Below, piece by piece: positions 45,035-55,500 of a stretch of DNA of 64,000 nt (positions within the stretch are counted from its first letter, which is position 1; each line of letters starts with the position of its first letter). Origin of the DNA: Micropterix aruncella (Eukaryota; Arthropoda; Insecta; Lepidoptera; Micropterigidae). Below the pieces are notes generated by a model. The model was not told where the DNA came from. It saw only the letters and a program-made list of their open reading frames with translations, and ran no database searches. The DNA is taken from NCBI GenBank assembly GCA_944548615.1, contig OX155964.1:13628087-13692086 (forward strand), read 5' to 3'. The position numbers were made by a program, and so were the translations under genes.

Positions 45035-47779
45035 ATGGATAATTCAGTTTTAAAATATCTCGAAACTCAGCAGAAATTGCAGGATAAACGCTCAATACTA
45101 CAGAAAGAAAAATGTTCTGAGCGGAGTAGAAACATAGCCGCCAAAATCTCTAATCAACAGTGCAACGATCTCGAAGAAGTTGCACAAGATGATTTTCCTG
45201 TACAAATAGAGAATAAAATTGATTTGGAATCGGATTCGGACAAAGACTACGTTCCGAGTGACGGAGAGTGTAATAAAAGCCCTAAAATACGTAATAGAGT
45301 TGTTTTTAAGAAGAAGGAAAAAATTGAAAAAGTGTGCGACGATGGTGACAAGCGTAGGTTCTTGGAGCGGATTGAGAAATGGCGGAAATTGAGAGCAATG
45401 GTGAAGAATTGTGATGATGATTCGGTAGAGATTAACGGTGCATCTGCGGATGTCGAGTACATGTACGAATACGGAGAGACTGAAGATTACAAGATCGATA
45501 ATCGCTTGAGTATTCCGAGGTATCTGTGGGAGAAGTTGTACCGGTATCAAAAAACGGGTGTGAAGTGGCTGTGGGAGCTGAGTAAATCGGAGACCGGTGG
45601 AATTTTAGGCGACGAGATGGGATTAGGGAAGACGGTTCAGATAATAGCATTTCTTTGCGCTATTCAGCATTCGAAAGTTGGTCGCTGGCATGGGCTGGGT
45701 CCGTCAATAATTATCGCGCCGGCGACTGTCGTTTATCAATGGGTTTCGCATTTTCATTATTGGTGGCCGGCGCTGCGCGTCGCTGTCCTTCACCAATCCG
45801 GCTCGTTCGTCGGCACTGCACCGCAGCTAATCCGTGACATTAACAACGCTAACGGCGTCCTGCTAATCACATACGCAGGCGCTGTCAAACATGCCAAAGC
45901 GATCACCTCCCAAAAATGGCATTACGTAATCCTGGACGAAGGGCACAAGATCCGCAACTCAGACACTCAAATAAGTCGCACTGTCAAGAACATAGATACG
46001 CCTTTCCGGATAATCGTGTCTGGATCTCCACTGCAAAATAATCTTCAAGATTTATGGTCGCTGTTCGATTTTGTTTCGCCTGGATTACTAGGGTCGCTGC
46101 AAGCGTTCGGGGATTACTTCGCCGCTCCGATTACGCAAGGCGGGTACTCCAATGCAACACCGTTCCAAGAAGCCACCGGCCTCGCCATCGCCACATCGTT
46201 AAAAAACTTGATAGCACCGTACATCTTACGCCGCACAAAAGCTGAAGTTCAGGAGTACTTAAAACTGCCAGAAAAAAGTGAACAAGTATTATTCTGCAGC
46301 CTCGTTGACGAGCAGAAAGATTTATACCGCGGCTACTTAATGGCGCCGACCGTTCGCAGCATTCTCAATAAAGAATTGCGATACGGTGATCCTTATCGAG
46401 CGCGCGTTTTAGTCGCACTCATGACGCTGCGCAAAATATGCAATCACCCTGATCTCTACTTACATGAATATTCAGAGGGAAACGAAGTTGCACCAGCGGA
46501 TTTCGGATTCTGGAAACATTCCGGAAAAATGGTAGTGATCGATTCGCTCTTGAAAATATGGAAAAATCAGGGTCATCGCGCTCTGATATTTACTCAATCC
46601 CGCGCAATGCTCTGCCTACTCGAGCAGTATTTGAATCAGAAAGATTACAATTATTTGAAGATGGACGGATCGACGAGTGTTGGGTGTCGCCAGGTCATCA
46701 TTAAAAAGTTTAATGAAGATGCGAATTATTTGGTGTTTTTAGCGACGACGCGCGTCGGCGGTCTAGGCGTGAACCTGACCGGAGCGGATCGGGTTGTAAT
46801 ATACGACCCCGACTGGAATCCGGCGACGGATACTCAGGCGAAGGAGCGCGCTTGGCGCATCGGGCAGCTGCGCAACGTCACCGTCTACCGTTTGATCACA
46901 GCCGGCACTATCGAAGAAAAGATATATCAGCGCCAGATTTTCAAGCAGTTACTCAGTAATAAAATCCTTATCGATCCGCGTCAGAAGAACATGCTGAAAA
47001 CAAGTACGCTCCAAGGTTTGTTCTCCTTGGACGATCCACAAGGATCGGACGACACGGAGACAGTGAACATATTCAAGCATACTAAAGTAGAATTGAATAG
47101 CAATAAAAAAGATGTGCCGATGAGTGGAGCTGTAGTTTTCACTAAAGAGAAATTAAATCAAATGAGAGAAATGGCGAGGAGTCTAAGTAAGACGCTGTCA
47201 CAAAAAAATCCGCCTAATTTAGTAGAAGAAAAAGATCCACGCTTAGAATATAAATTAAAAAGAGAAGCGCTTTTAAAGCCCCCACAAGTTGAACCCGAAC
47301 CTCTGATTAATTTGATTGACGAGAATACAACCGATGCATCTTTTGAAACAGTATTATCAGAGGTAGATATTATCAACAAACACACCAAGAAAAATCCGTT
47401 TGATTTTTTGGAGAAGTTCGAAATAAATGAAGTACCTTTGAGTAGTGAGACTACAGAACAAGCTGCTGAAGATGAACCACAAGAAACAACAAACATGGTT
47501 ATACCAGAACAAATAAACATTCCAACACCTAAAAAAAGGAAAGGAAGAAAGAGAAAACACTCAAAAGAGAAAACAGAGGATGAAAGCGACCGTAACGCCG
47601 ACCAAGACGATTACGTTCTTAGTAAACTGTTTGCAAAATCAGCTGTGAAAAATGTTTTGGAACACGATAAAGTACTAGGCCTTGTGGAAAGAGACAAAAG
47701 GGATCGCCTGAAGGAAGAAGTGGATAAACGTGCGAAGAAAGCGCTCAGAGCATTAAAAAAATCTCGGATTAATCGGTGA
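45035..47779 (+). CDS. ERCC6: ERCC6/CSB-like SWI2/SNF2 ATPase (transcription-coupled repair)
   Basis: A single-exon frame of 914 codons. The region around residues 165-660 is a complete Swi2/Snf2 motor: LWEKLYRYQKTGVKWLWEL, Walker A GDEMGLGKTVQ (about 193-203), the DEGH box LDEGHKIRN (302-305), SGSPLQNNLQDLWSLFDF, LRRTKAEV, LRKICNHPDLY, KMDGSTSVGCRQ and DPDWNPATDTQAKERAWRIG. CSB-specific spacing and the acidic then basic N-terminus (DSDKDYVPSDGE, VVFKKKEK) favour ERCC6/Rad26 over other Snf2 proteins. The Lys-rich C-terminus (KKRKGRKRKHSKEK) may be a nuclear localisation signal. It is shorter than human CSB (1493 aa). Known family role: remodels chromatin and recruits repair factors at RNA polymerase II stalled on damage. 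It runs tail to tail with NBS1. AATAAA follows the stop at about 47791. Confidence 0.93.
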   Translation: MDNSVLKYLETQQKLQDKRSILQKEKCSERSRNIAAKISNQQCNDLEEVAQDDFPVQIENKIDLESDSDKDYVPSDGECNKSPKIRNRVVFKKKEKIEKVCDDGDKRRFLERIEKWRKLRAMVKNCDDDSVEINGASADVEYMYEYGETEDYKIDNRLSIPRYLWEKLYRYQKTGVKWLWELSKSETGGILGDEMGLGKTVQIIAFLCAIQHSKVGRWHGLGPSIIIAPATVVYQWVSHFHYWWPALRVAVLHQSGSFVGTAPQLIRDINNANGVLLITYAGAVKHAKAITSQKWHYVILDEGHKIRNSDTQISRTVKNIDTPFRIIVSGSPLQNNLQDLWSLFDFVSPGLLGSLQAFGDYFAAPITQGGYSNATPFQEATGLAIATSLKNLIAPYILRRTKAEVQEYLKLPEKSEQVLFCSLVDEQKDLYRGYLMAPTVRSILNKELRYGDPYRARVLVALMTLRKICNHPDLYLHEYSEGNEVAPADFGFWKHSGKMVVIDSLLKIWKNQGHRALIFTQSRAMLCLLEQYLNQKDYNYLKMDGSTSVGCRQVIIKKFNEDANYLVFLATTRVGGLGVNLTGADRVVIYDPDWNPATDTQAKERAWRIGQLRNVTVYRLITAGTIEEKIYQRQIFKQLLSNKILIDPRQKNMLKTSTLQGLFSLDDPQGSDDTETVNIFKHTKVELNSNKKDVPMSGAVVFTKEKLNQMREMARSLSKTLSQKNPPNLVEEKDPRLEYKLKREALLKPPQVEPEPLINLIDENTTDASFETVLSEVDIINKHTKKNPFDFLEKFEINEVPLSSETTEQAAEDEPQETTNMVIPEQINIPTPKKRKGRKRKHSKEKTEDESDRNADQDDYVLSKLFAKSAVKNVLEHDKVLGLVERDKRDRLKEEVDKRAKKALRALKKSRINR

Positions 47780-47831
47780 TAATTAATAATAAAATAAAGA
47801 TTTTTGTGAAATAATCCGTGTATTCTTATTT
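47780..47831. terminator. shared convergent 3' end of CSB and NBS1
   Basis: Only 52 bp separate the two facing stop codons. The plus strand has overlapping AATAAAATAAAG signals for CSB. No canonical AATAAA for NBS1 is seen on the minus strand in this gap (AATAAG is present), so its 3' end probably extends into the CSB coding region. Confidence 0.6.
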
Positions 47832-49667
47832 TTATAATTTTCGCGATTGATATGTTGACTTTTTATTTTGATATATGGGCGGCATATCATCATCTGACTC
47901 CTCACTTAAAATTTCACGGGCAGCCGGCTTGGTGACCGGTTTATAAATTGCCATTTCTGATCGTGGAATGACATCTGTTTGAGGCCTGAGAGGCTGCACC
48001 TTTCTGAATTTTTTGAAATTTATTTTTGGTTGGATGGAATCTGCTGAAATTAACAGCTTTTGCTTAATCAGTTTGACGTCGATGGTGATGGTCGTTTGTC
48101 CGATATTCAGCGACCCAAGCTTGTCGGTTACGTCGTCATCGTTGCGATTGTCTACTTCGTCCTCTTCTTTGATGACGGTGCTATGGTTTAGTTTGCTAAG
48201 CCAAGGGGTTGATTCGTCTGTGACAGGTTTTTTTAGAGGGGGTTTCGGAACAACGGGCTTCGCTTTTGGTGTTTCATTGGAAGGGACGACGCTTAGTTTA
48301 TTTCTCTTTGTGCTGGTGGGCAGATCCGGAATATCAAAATTGAATAAGTTGTCTTCGTTTTCGAGTTCGGAGCGACTTCTCTTGTTAACGACCGGCGCTA
48401 ACTGCAACAGCTTTGTCGGTTTTTCTACAGCAGGGGATACTATTTCACTTTTTTGTTCAACAAACGTGAAGAGTTCTTCGCTGTCTGCATCTGCCACGAT
48501 CCGCTTCTTTTTATCAGTCTTAAGGTCGCTACTCGTTCCATCGAGTTTTCTCTTACCTCTGATGTACGAGCTTGAATCAAGAACGGTCGCATTAACGACT
48601 ACCGGAGTTAATGATAGATCGGTTTTGGTAGATTCTTGCGTTTCGGCGGCCAGTATTCTATTTTTAATTAGCTCTGGCGTCACCTTCGAAGTAGGTGTAT
48701 TACCGCATATCTTCCTCGTAAAATCAAAGGCTGGATTGCAATATTTTTCCAGAGAGCAGTAAAGAATTGCCAGGCCAATTTCAGATTCCGGGATTAGTCG
48801 TCTGCCCTTTGATTCAATATGACTCGTGATGTTTATCAAATTAGCGATTTGTGATTCTTGCGTGTTTTGACTGCTCATATACTGCACGACTATTATGTCA
48901 TTCGAACACAGCTGTGACTTAGTCATTTTCAGTTCGGATAAAGTGGAACATGATCCTCCGGCCCCTTCGATAATACTGGCATACTTTTGTTTTTGCCCTC
49001 GTGAAAAAAAGATCACTTTCTTCTTGGAGAGTATAGATTTTCGTTGGGCGTTCGGTAGGAAGTTTACTGTTTCCTGATTTAAAGTAGATTCTCGAACGTC
49101 TGGCACGTAGTTTTTTGGATCTGGCATTGCGGTGTTACTGTTGAGAGCGGTGGCGCAAGCTTCCCAATATCCGGGCGAAACTATGTGCGCATTATCAATT
49201 AGCGCCATCACAACTTTCAGTGTAAGAGTTATTGTTTGCATCGTTAAGAAATTGCAATCATCCCGCCATTCGTCGACAACCAAACCTCCGATGGTTTCCA
49301 ATTTAGACCGCAAAGATGATTTAGCATCCACGCTCAGCGTTGAAGTACACGTTACAAAACTCACTTTATCCAACTTCCAGACGTTGCGTAAGATGCCGAA
49401 ACGTATCCTATCGCCGTTCGAAAGAGTAATATGTTTATTGGAATCGATCCTTCGCTTCTCCTCAATGCCTTCGTTGACGTAAACACCATATTTTGATTCG
49501 TGGTCAATCAATGAAACGTCTTTAGAGACGACTAGCGACGCGTGCTTCCTACTAATAGATGTATCGTCCGCCAACACCACTTCGCACATTTCAGCATTTC
49601 TTCCGATCGAAATCTCCTTTCCACTTTTCAAATAAAACGTTTTTTCACTCGATCGAAGTGCCCACAT
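47832..49667 (-). CDS. NBN: nibrin (NBS1), MRN complex subunit
   Basis: A single-exon minus-strand frame of 611 codons. Residues 1-95 are an FHA domain: MWALRSSEKTFYLKSGKEIS, IGRNAEMCEVVL, ISRKHASLVV and SKYGVYVNEG, with the Arg, Ser, His and Asn used for phosphothreonine binding. BRCT-like segments follow (LETIGGLVVDEWRDDCNFLT, then VSPGYWEA), plus ESEIGLAILYCSLEKYCNP, a conserved nibrin segment. The long middle is disordered and Lys/Ser/Asp-rich. Near the C-terminus NFKKFRKVQP matches the MRE11-binding KNFKKFKKV motif. The acidic EESDDDMPPIY end may replace the usual ATM-binding tail. Known role: with MRE11 and RAD50 it senses double-strand breaks and activates ATM. No introns are seen, which is unusual compared with vertebrate NBN. 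Confidence 0.92.
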   Translation of the reverse strand: MWALRSSEKTFYLKSGKEISIGRNAEMCEVVLADDTSISRKHASLVVSKDVSLIDHESKYGVYVNEGIEEKRRIDSNKHITLSNGDRIRFGILRNVWKLDKVSFVTCTSTLSVDAKSSLRSKLETIGGLVVDEWRDDCNFLTMQTITLTLKVVMALIDNAHIVSPGYWEACATALNSNTAMPDPKNYVPDVRESTLNQETVNFLPNAQRKSILSKKKVIFFSRGQKQKYASIIEGAGGSCSTLSELKMTKSQLCSNDIIVVQYMSSQNTQESQIANLINITSHIESKGRRLIPESEIGLAILYCSLEKYCNPAFDFTRKICGNTPTSKVTPELIKNRILAAETQESTKTDLSLTPVVVNATVLDSSSYIRGKRKLDGTSSDLKTDKKKRIVADADSEELFTFVEQKSEIVSPAVEKPTKLLQLAPVVNKRSRSELENEDNLFNFDIPDLPTSTKRNKLSVVPSNETPKAKPVVPKPPLKKPVTDESTPWLSKLNHSTVIKEEDEVDNRNDDDVTDKLGSLNIGQTTITIDVKLIKQKLLISADSIQPKINFKKFRKVQPLRPQTDVIPRSEMAIYKPVTKPAAREILSEESDDDMPPIYQNKKSTYQSRKL

Positions 49668-49889
49668 CTTTTTATTGCGGAATCGTAAAACGAAGGGGAT
49701 AATATGTAATTATTACTGTAAAACAACAAAATAAGCGAGCGCGACAAAAGCCGATTTTTGACACTTCCCTAAATCTGTAATTTGACGTTCGGCAACGTTG
49801 CCACCTTGTATTTATTACTATTTATCGGGCAAGCTCAATAACGATAATAACGGGGCTATTTATAATAATAACGGGGCTATTTAGAAGTT

Positions 49890-50152
49890 TAGACTATCAA
49901 GCATCGTGTTGCGGGCTGGGAGGGGATGGTAAACCGCAGGAATTATGCTAATATTTTTTCAAATATTTACCAAAAATGCCTAATTTTGTAGTTTATACCA
50001 GGGAGTCACATTAATTAGACGTAATTGATTAATGAATGACGTGATTGCCTGGTATAAAACTACAAAATTAGGCATTTTTGGTGATTATTTAAAAAAAATA
50101 TTTGCATAATTCCTGCGGTTTTCTAGCTAGACGGTCAAAATTGCTTGTCAAG
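49890..50152. mobile_element. palindromic MITE family B, copy 1
   Basis: Arms of about 100 bp fold back: AAATGCCTAATTTTGTAGTT and TATACCAGG on the left are matched by CCTGGTATAAAACTACAAAA and TTAGGCATTT on the right. The outer left arm (TCAAGCATCG..GCGGGCTGGGAGGGGAT) has lost its partner on the right. This copy appears internally deleted relative to 51421-51731. Confidence 0.75.
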
Positions 50153-50496
50153 AACGAAAGATTCCCGTGCTTGACAAATAATTTTGAATCTTCTTGTCGG
50201 TTAGGTATACACCACAGACTGTTTACACGCGCTTAATACTTGTCACTAGTAGTACTTTTCGAGTGATCGTGAGAAGTAACGTTGGTATTAGCAGAGAGGT
50301 ATAAATAGCATGACATCCCTTCCAAACGGAACACCACCGCAGCCTTATTTTGAGCAAAGTGTTCAAACCACAGTGATAACAAAATAGAGAACGGGAGTGC
50401 GAAGGCGGGCTGTGAATGAATGCGTTCACCGAATAGAAAGAGATAGGGGCATGTGGGCGCTCCTCTATCCTTGTCTAATTGCGCATGCCCGTTTAT

Positions 50497-50531
50497 CCAT
50501 AGCCATTGATTATTAAAATCAATGCCATAGC
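50497..50531. repeat. palindrome flanked by 7-bp direct repeats
   Basis: The 21-nt palindrome at 50504-50524 has arms CATTGATT and AATCAATG around ATTAA. It is flanked by CCATAGC at 50497-50503 and 50525-50531. It lies inside a larger imperfect inverted pair (CTATCCTTGTCTAAT near 50465; CTAGACAAGGATGG near 50601). Confidence 0.8.
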
Positions 50532-51302
50532 ATAGCAGACTTATGGCGTCCAAGCGTTGCCATAGTGATATATGTACGTGTCTCCGTGAATGCAAGACTA
50601 GACAAGGATGGATGGAGGGGGTACTATATGCTGCTGTCTCTTTCAATTCGGCTGACGCATTCTCAGGCTGGTCACGGGGTCTAGTAGTTTCAAATATTAT
50701 TTTGTCAACGTCATAGACGAACTTACAAAGAGGAGCAATAAAGGAGAAACGATTGGATTAAAATTCCTGGTTGAATTTTATAGTGGTCTCGGAATTTTAT
50801 CTTCTACTGCCATAATCACAAATTAAACTTAGCAAATCACGTAAACAGACACACGTGTATTCACTTGCGGTTTAAATTTGTCACTAACCCTTGCTGCGGC
50901 TGTTTAATTAGTAATTTGTGGAGGGTAGTCGCTTATCGCGTAGTAAATAGGATCGGCTTATATTCTTTTGTACTGGCAATTTTGAAATATTTAAATTTTA
51001 GAATAAAGTAACTCCCCATCCTTGTAATTATTAATTGTAAATACCATTGCAATATAAAGTTTTAAAAAATTAATAAAATAAAATAAAAACCTAAGAGCGG
51101 GTATATCATGCTCTTTCGCCAGGCAATATACGATTTCTGTTGGTACCACCTCGATACAGGTTATTCCTAGTGAGGTGGTAAACCACAAACTATCATTTCT
51201 GAATCTCTTTCCGAGTTAGGTAAATTAAAAAACTGTTTAATTAATTATGAAATATTAGGCGAAGAGAATGTTTTTGTAATAAAATGTATTTTTTATAAAC
51301 TT

Positions 51303-51330
51303 AAATAAATAAATAAATAAATAAATAAAT
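51303..51330. repeat. AAAT microsatellite
   Basis: Seven tandem TAAA units in an AT-rich, gene-free stretch. Confidence 0.85.
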
Positions 51331-51420
51331 GACAAGTACTAAGCATTAGCTACTAAGCACGTGTAAATCTAGCAATAGGGCTGTGGTTGCATACGAGGGA
51401 CAAGTTGTCTTAATCCTAAA

Positions 51421-51731
51421 GGGCTCTCTAGACGATCTAGCATGCTTGTCAAGCTTCGCGTCGCGGGCTGGGAGGGGATCGTAAACCGCAGGAAATATGC
51501 AAATATTTTTTAAAAATATTTACCAAAAATTCCTAATTTTGTAGTTTATACCAGGGAGTCACGTCATTCATCAATCAATTGCGTCTAATTAACGCGACTC
51601 CCTGGTATGAACTACAAAATTAGGCATTTTTGGTAAATATAAAAAAAATAGCATAATTCTTGAGGTTTACGATCCCCTTCCATCCCGCGACGCGATGCTT
51701 GACAAGCATTCTTGACCGTCTAGACAGCTCC
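51421..51731. mobile_element. palindromic MITE family B, copy 2 (complete)
   Basis: The ends GGGCTCTCTAGACGATC and, in reverse, GGAGCTGTCTAGACGGTC open long arms that continue with ATGCTTGTCAAGC, CGCGTCGCGGG and GGGATCGTAAACC, then the same inner arms as copy 1. Almost the whole 311 bp is self-complementary. TAAA-like sequence flanks both sides. Confidence 0.8.
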
Positions 51732-51854
51732 TTAAAATTTCGAGTTTTTTTTTTACCTACTTAGGACATTTATAAATACTTTTTGTTTTTTATCGTATGC
51801 AATAAACCCAGGTTTCCAGTATAGTTTTTTTATATGGTTGATGTAGACCTATGT

Positions 51855-52063
51855 CACAGTATACCGAGAGAACAGAAGGCACACTCTCGAGCGACAGGAC
51901 ATTGCTGGATAGGGTGCGAGGGAAGCGAGCAGAGGGGTACGTAGTTACCGCGTCGACCGAGTAGCGGATATCTGGCGGCCATATGCGAGCCCTTACGAAT
52001 CGTGACGTAGCTCGCCTTGAATTCAATTTTGTTCAAAGAGAAGCTACTGTCTGGTATACTGTG
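51855..52063. mobile_element. short element with CACAGTATACC inverted ends
   Basis: CACAGTATACC at the left and GGTATACTGTG at the right are perfect complements bounding 209 bp. Sequence just inside the left end (GAGAGAACAG..GGCACACTCTCGAGCGACAGG) recurs near 32520-32575, next to another CACAGTATACTGAGAG, so it is an interspersed family. Non-coding. Confidence 0.6.
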
Positions 52064-52330
52064 TCCATGTTTTGCTTCAACGTAAGCGAGTGCGAAGTCA
52101 ATTGATAATTTGCTTTAGTATAGGCAACTATATCTAGCATAAAATAAATAGATAGAAATAACGTAGCCATGTTTAAAAAATGCAATCAAAAGTGGTTCTC
52201 GAGTTTCACACAAAACAGGCGATGCATTTAGTTTAGTGCAGTAGCTGGTTACTAAGCCGTCCAAATAACTATGGTCGTAGTTATTTGGACCAACTCTACG
52301 CCAAAGACTAAATATTTTTTCCCTACAAAG

Positions 52331-52521
52331 AAGAAGATTAATCTCTTACCTACATTTCTATAAATTAGTATCCCTTGTTTCAGAATTGTGCCGTCTTATA
52401 CATGTACCTAACTGTGCATGTAACAAACTAACTTTGATGCCCTCCGAAAACGACTTGGCAGAAAAGCACCGACTATCGGTGATTGCCATAAAGCAACAAG
52501 AAGAAGAAGAAGATTAATCTC
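52331..52521 (+). mobile_element. 162-bp LINE-tail insertion with target duplication
   Basis: AGAAGATTAATCTC occurs at about 52332-52345 and 52508-52521. The bracketed DNA ends in CATAAAGCAACAAGAAGAAG, a GAAG-type tail like that of the LINE at 5850. It fits a heavily 5'-truncated LINE. The hAT element then inserted at the right-hand duplication. Confidence 0.6.
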
Positions 52522-55500
52522 GCTCGGACTAGGGGTGTCCACTTTGAAAATACATCGATGTTTTTTTCGATGTAATGCATCGAGACTGTGCATCGATATA
52601 TTCCGATGCATCGGTTAGAAACATCGATGTTTTTCAAAATCGAATGGTTTTTCTGACATATGTAATCAGCTGATTTAGCTGTTTAATTTTAATTAAAAAA
52701 TGAAGGCAATGCTTAAGATCATTCTTTATTATTATTAAAAAAAACAAACATAATACAAATCAAATATAATGAAATTCCCGTAAGTATTATAATCCTAAGT
52801 CCAGTGTTCTTTTGGAAGACTTTGCAAAAATAACAGTTTATTTAATCGTTTCCCTTTCAGTCTGTTCCGTTGCTGATTAACGATTTGTGCCGCTTTCGAA
52901 AATAAACGTTCAGATGGTACTGAAGTTCCCACCATGGTCAAATATTTATACGCAATGGTATGGAGTTTAGGAAGCTGAATTTTGAGGTCATTCCAAATTT
53001 CTAATGGGTTTTCATTAAGTCTTCCTACTGGACTACGCAGGTAAATAGACAGCTCATCAGAAATCGCATCGTCAGACTTCGCCGTTTTCCAGCTCTTGTG
53101 TACTAGTTTGTGGTGATCATCCCATAAAGAAAAAGTTTCTTCTGCTTTGTCAGAATGATCTGAAGAATCAGATTCTACGGCCTCATTTTGTTGTATCGTA
53201 ATTTTAATCAATTCTTTGACTTTTGCCACAGCCGAGGAACAAGCAATTGGGTCCGTAAAATGCATTTTTTTGAACCTCGGATCCAATATCGTGGCTATAG
53301 CGAGGGGTATCACTCTCTCTATAACACCCATTCTCTTGTCGATCTCTTTAAGGACCAGCGATTGCAATTCTTTGGCAATAGGATCTTCGAATTTAAGAGG
53401 TTTGATTTTCAAAAGAAGACAATGGATAAGTGGTATTACCTTGCTGCTAGTGCAGTACTTATCACCTGACACTTCCTTGGTTGCAGCTTCGATCGGTCGC
53501 AGAACTTGTAAAACCGATGAAAGAATTGATAACTCTGAAGCTGTAAGCATCGGTGGTGCATTTTTATGTTGAATAATTATGTTATTAACGATAGTGCGAA
53601 GCTCCAAAAGTCTCTCGATCATGTAATATGTACTGTTCCATCGGGTCGGGACCTCTTGTATCAATTTAGTTTCTTTCTGGGTAGCTTTACGTAATTCGTT
53701 ACTGGCTATATTACTCTGTTTAAACCATGTCACAATATCTTTGACTTTATTTATTAAGTTTCGCAGCTCTGTACACTGTTGCATAGAATTTTGAGCTACC
53801 AAATTCAAGGTGTGTGCAAAACATGGTATGTGTTTTTTACCAAAAGCCAAATCGACCGCCTTTACCATGTTGGATGCGTTGTCTGTTACTACAGCCGAAA
53901 CTTTATTTGTGTCAACACCCCATTCAGCACAAGTATTCAGCAGCATTTGAGCGATGTGTTCTGAAGTATGACGTTCATTTGACTGGTACACTCCAAGAGT
54001 AATTGAAAATAGTTCATTTCTGATGCCGAAGTGTGCCGTTATTCCTAAAAAACTTCTCATAGTCATTGTTTCAGACCACATGTCAGTAGTAAGAGCAAGG
54101 TTGTCAATATTTGATAACTTTTCTTTGAAAACTGTAGATAGCCCTGCGTATTTATCATCAACCCATCGAGTCAACGTAGTCTTACTGGGAAGTTTATAAT
54201 GCGGCGCAATAACTTTAATCAAACTGCGAAAGCCTTCATTTTCAATAATTGTAAATGGTTGATTGTCTTTACATATCATATAAATTAAGGCATTATTTAT
54301 CTTCACAGTTTTATCGCCACTAGGCGAATAAGCATAAACTTCTTCAAAACTTGAAATAATAGTTTTTTGACGTTTTGGAGCTGGAGGAGCAGGAACATAT
54401 TCGTCGTCTTTTAAAGAGTCAGATTTTTTACCAGCTTCTGTAGTCAATCCTATTACACTAGCAGAGCTTGTTGACGGTAACAAATCAGCAGCATTAGGGT
54501 CAGATTGTGTGAGTGTAAGTGTATGTATTATATTGCCGGCGATAATGGATTTTTTCGAATTCTCATTATTGAACTCAAGAAAAGCTGCTTTATGTACATG
54601 TTTTATATGACCAATTAAGTTGGTTGTATTGCCACAAGATTTTATACCTTTTTGACAAAGTCTGCATTTTGCGGAGTTACTGTCTCCATCAATTTTATCG
54701 TAAAACTTCCATATACCACTTTTCTTGGAAGGTGCCATTGTATAGTATAATCAACCTGAAAAAAACCGTTTATTAATGAAAAACCTGAAATCGATCAATG
54801 TATCAATCGACATTTGATAATTAACAATTCACATCACTAATGATTACCTACTATCTGCAACCATAATCATATTAGTAAATAATTTGTGTTGTATTAAATT
54901 ATCTTACAAATGACAAAGTACATATCTTCTATTTATTCTGTCAATCAGTAAATTGTAAAACTAAACGTGTACTCTTGTTCACGAGAGTATAAATGATTTA
55001 AATGATTTAACCTAAAAACCTACTTTATTACTTCACTTACCTGTCCAATCAAACATGTACGGAAACATTGAGATTTTCCTTACAACAATCCTATTCCGTT
55101 CTGTAAAGTGTGCACATTCACGACACAATTAAAATCAAATGTAATTAAACGTACTATTCAAAGCGCACAAAGCAGACAGAAGTCAGAACGCAGACTCAGA
55201 CAGTAGTCAGTGACTACAGACATCGATTTAGACAGATTAACCATTTGACAGAGACGATTTTTTTAAATCCACCCTACCACGCACAGTGTTGCCAAGTTCC
55301 AACCAGATAAATGTCAATTTCTAGAGAGGAGGCTTTGAACCTTGACAGTCATCGATATATGGATATATCGATGTTGACAGCAGCCAACTAGCGCCACCAA
55401 CAGGTTTCATATTATAACTTCATAACATGTCATAATAAATCAGAGCAAATAAAACAGTAATAGTTAATTATAACCGATAACATTTTGATTTCAATCGATA

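Larger units (their letters stand above)
49668..52529. other. NBS1 upstream region, repeat-rich
   Basis: The first 200 bp is the presumed NBS1 promoter. The rest holds two copies of a palindromic MITE, a short palindrome with direct repeats, an AAAT microsatellite, a MITE with CACAGTATACC ends, and a short LINE tail next to the hAT element. A direct repeat of ATAATAACGGGGCTATTTA near 49850-49885 marks the start of the first MITE. No gene is visible. Confidence 0.6.

Noticed and set aside
45098..45550. 150-codon minus-strand frame opposite CSB
   Set aside because: Antisense shadow of the CSB N-terminus with no conserved features.
48013..48762. 249-codon plus-strand frame opposite NBS1
   Set aside because: Ser/Leu-rich shadow of the Ser/Lys-rich NBS1 middle region on the opposite strand.
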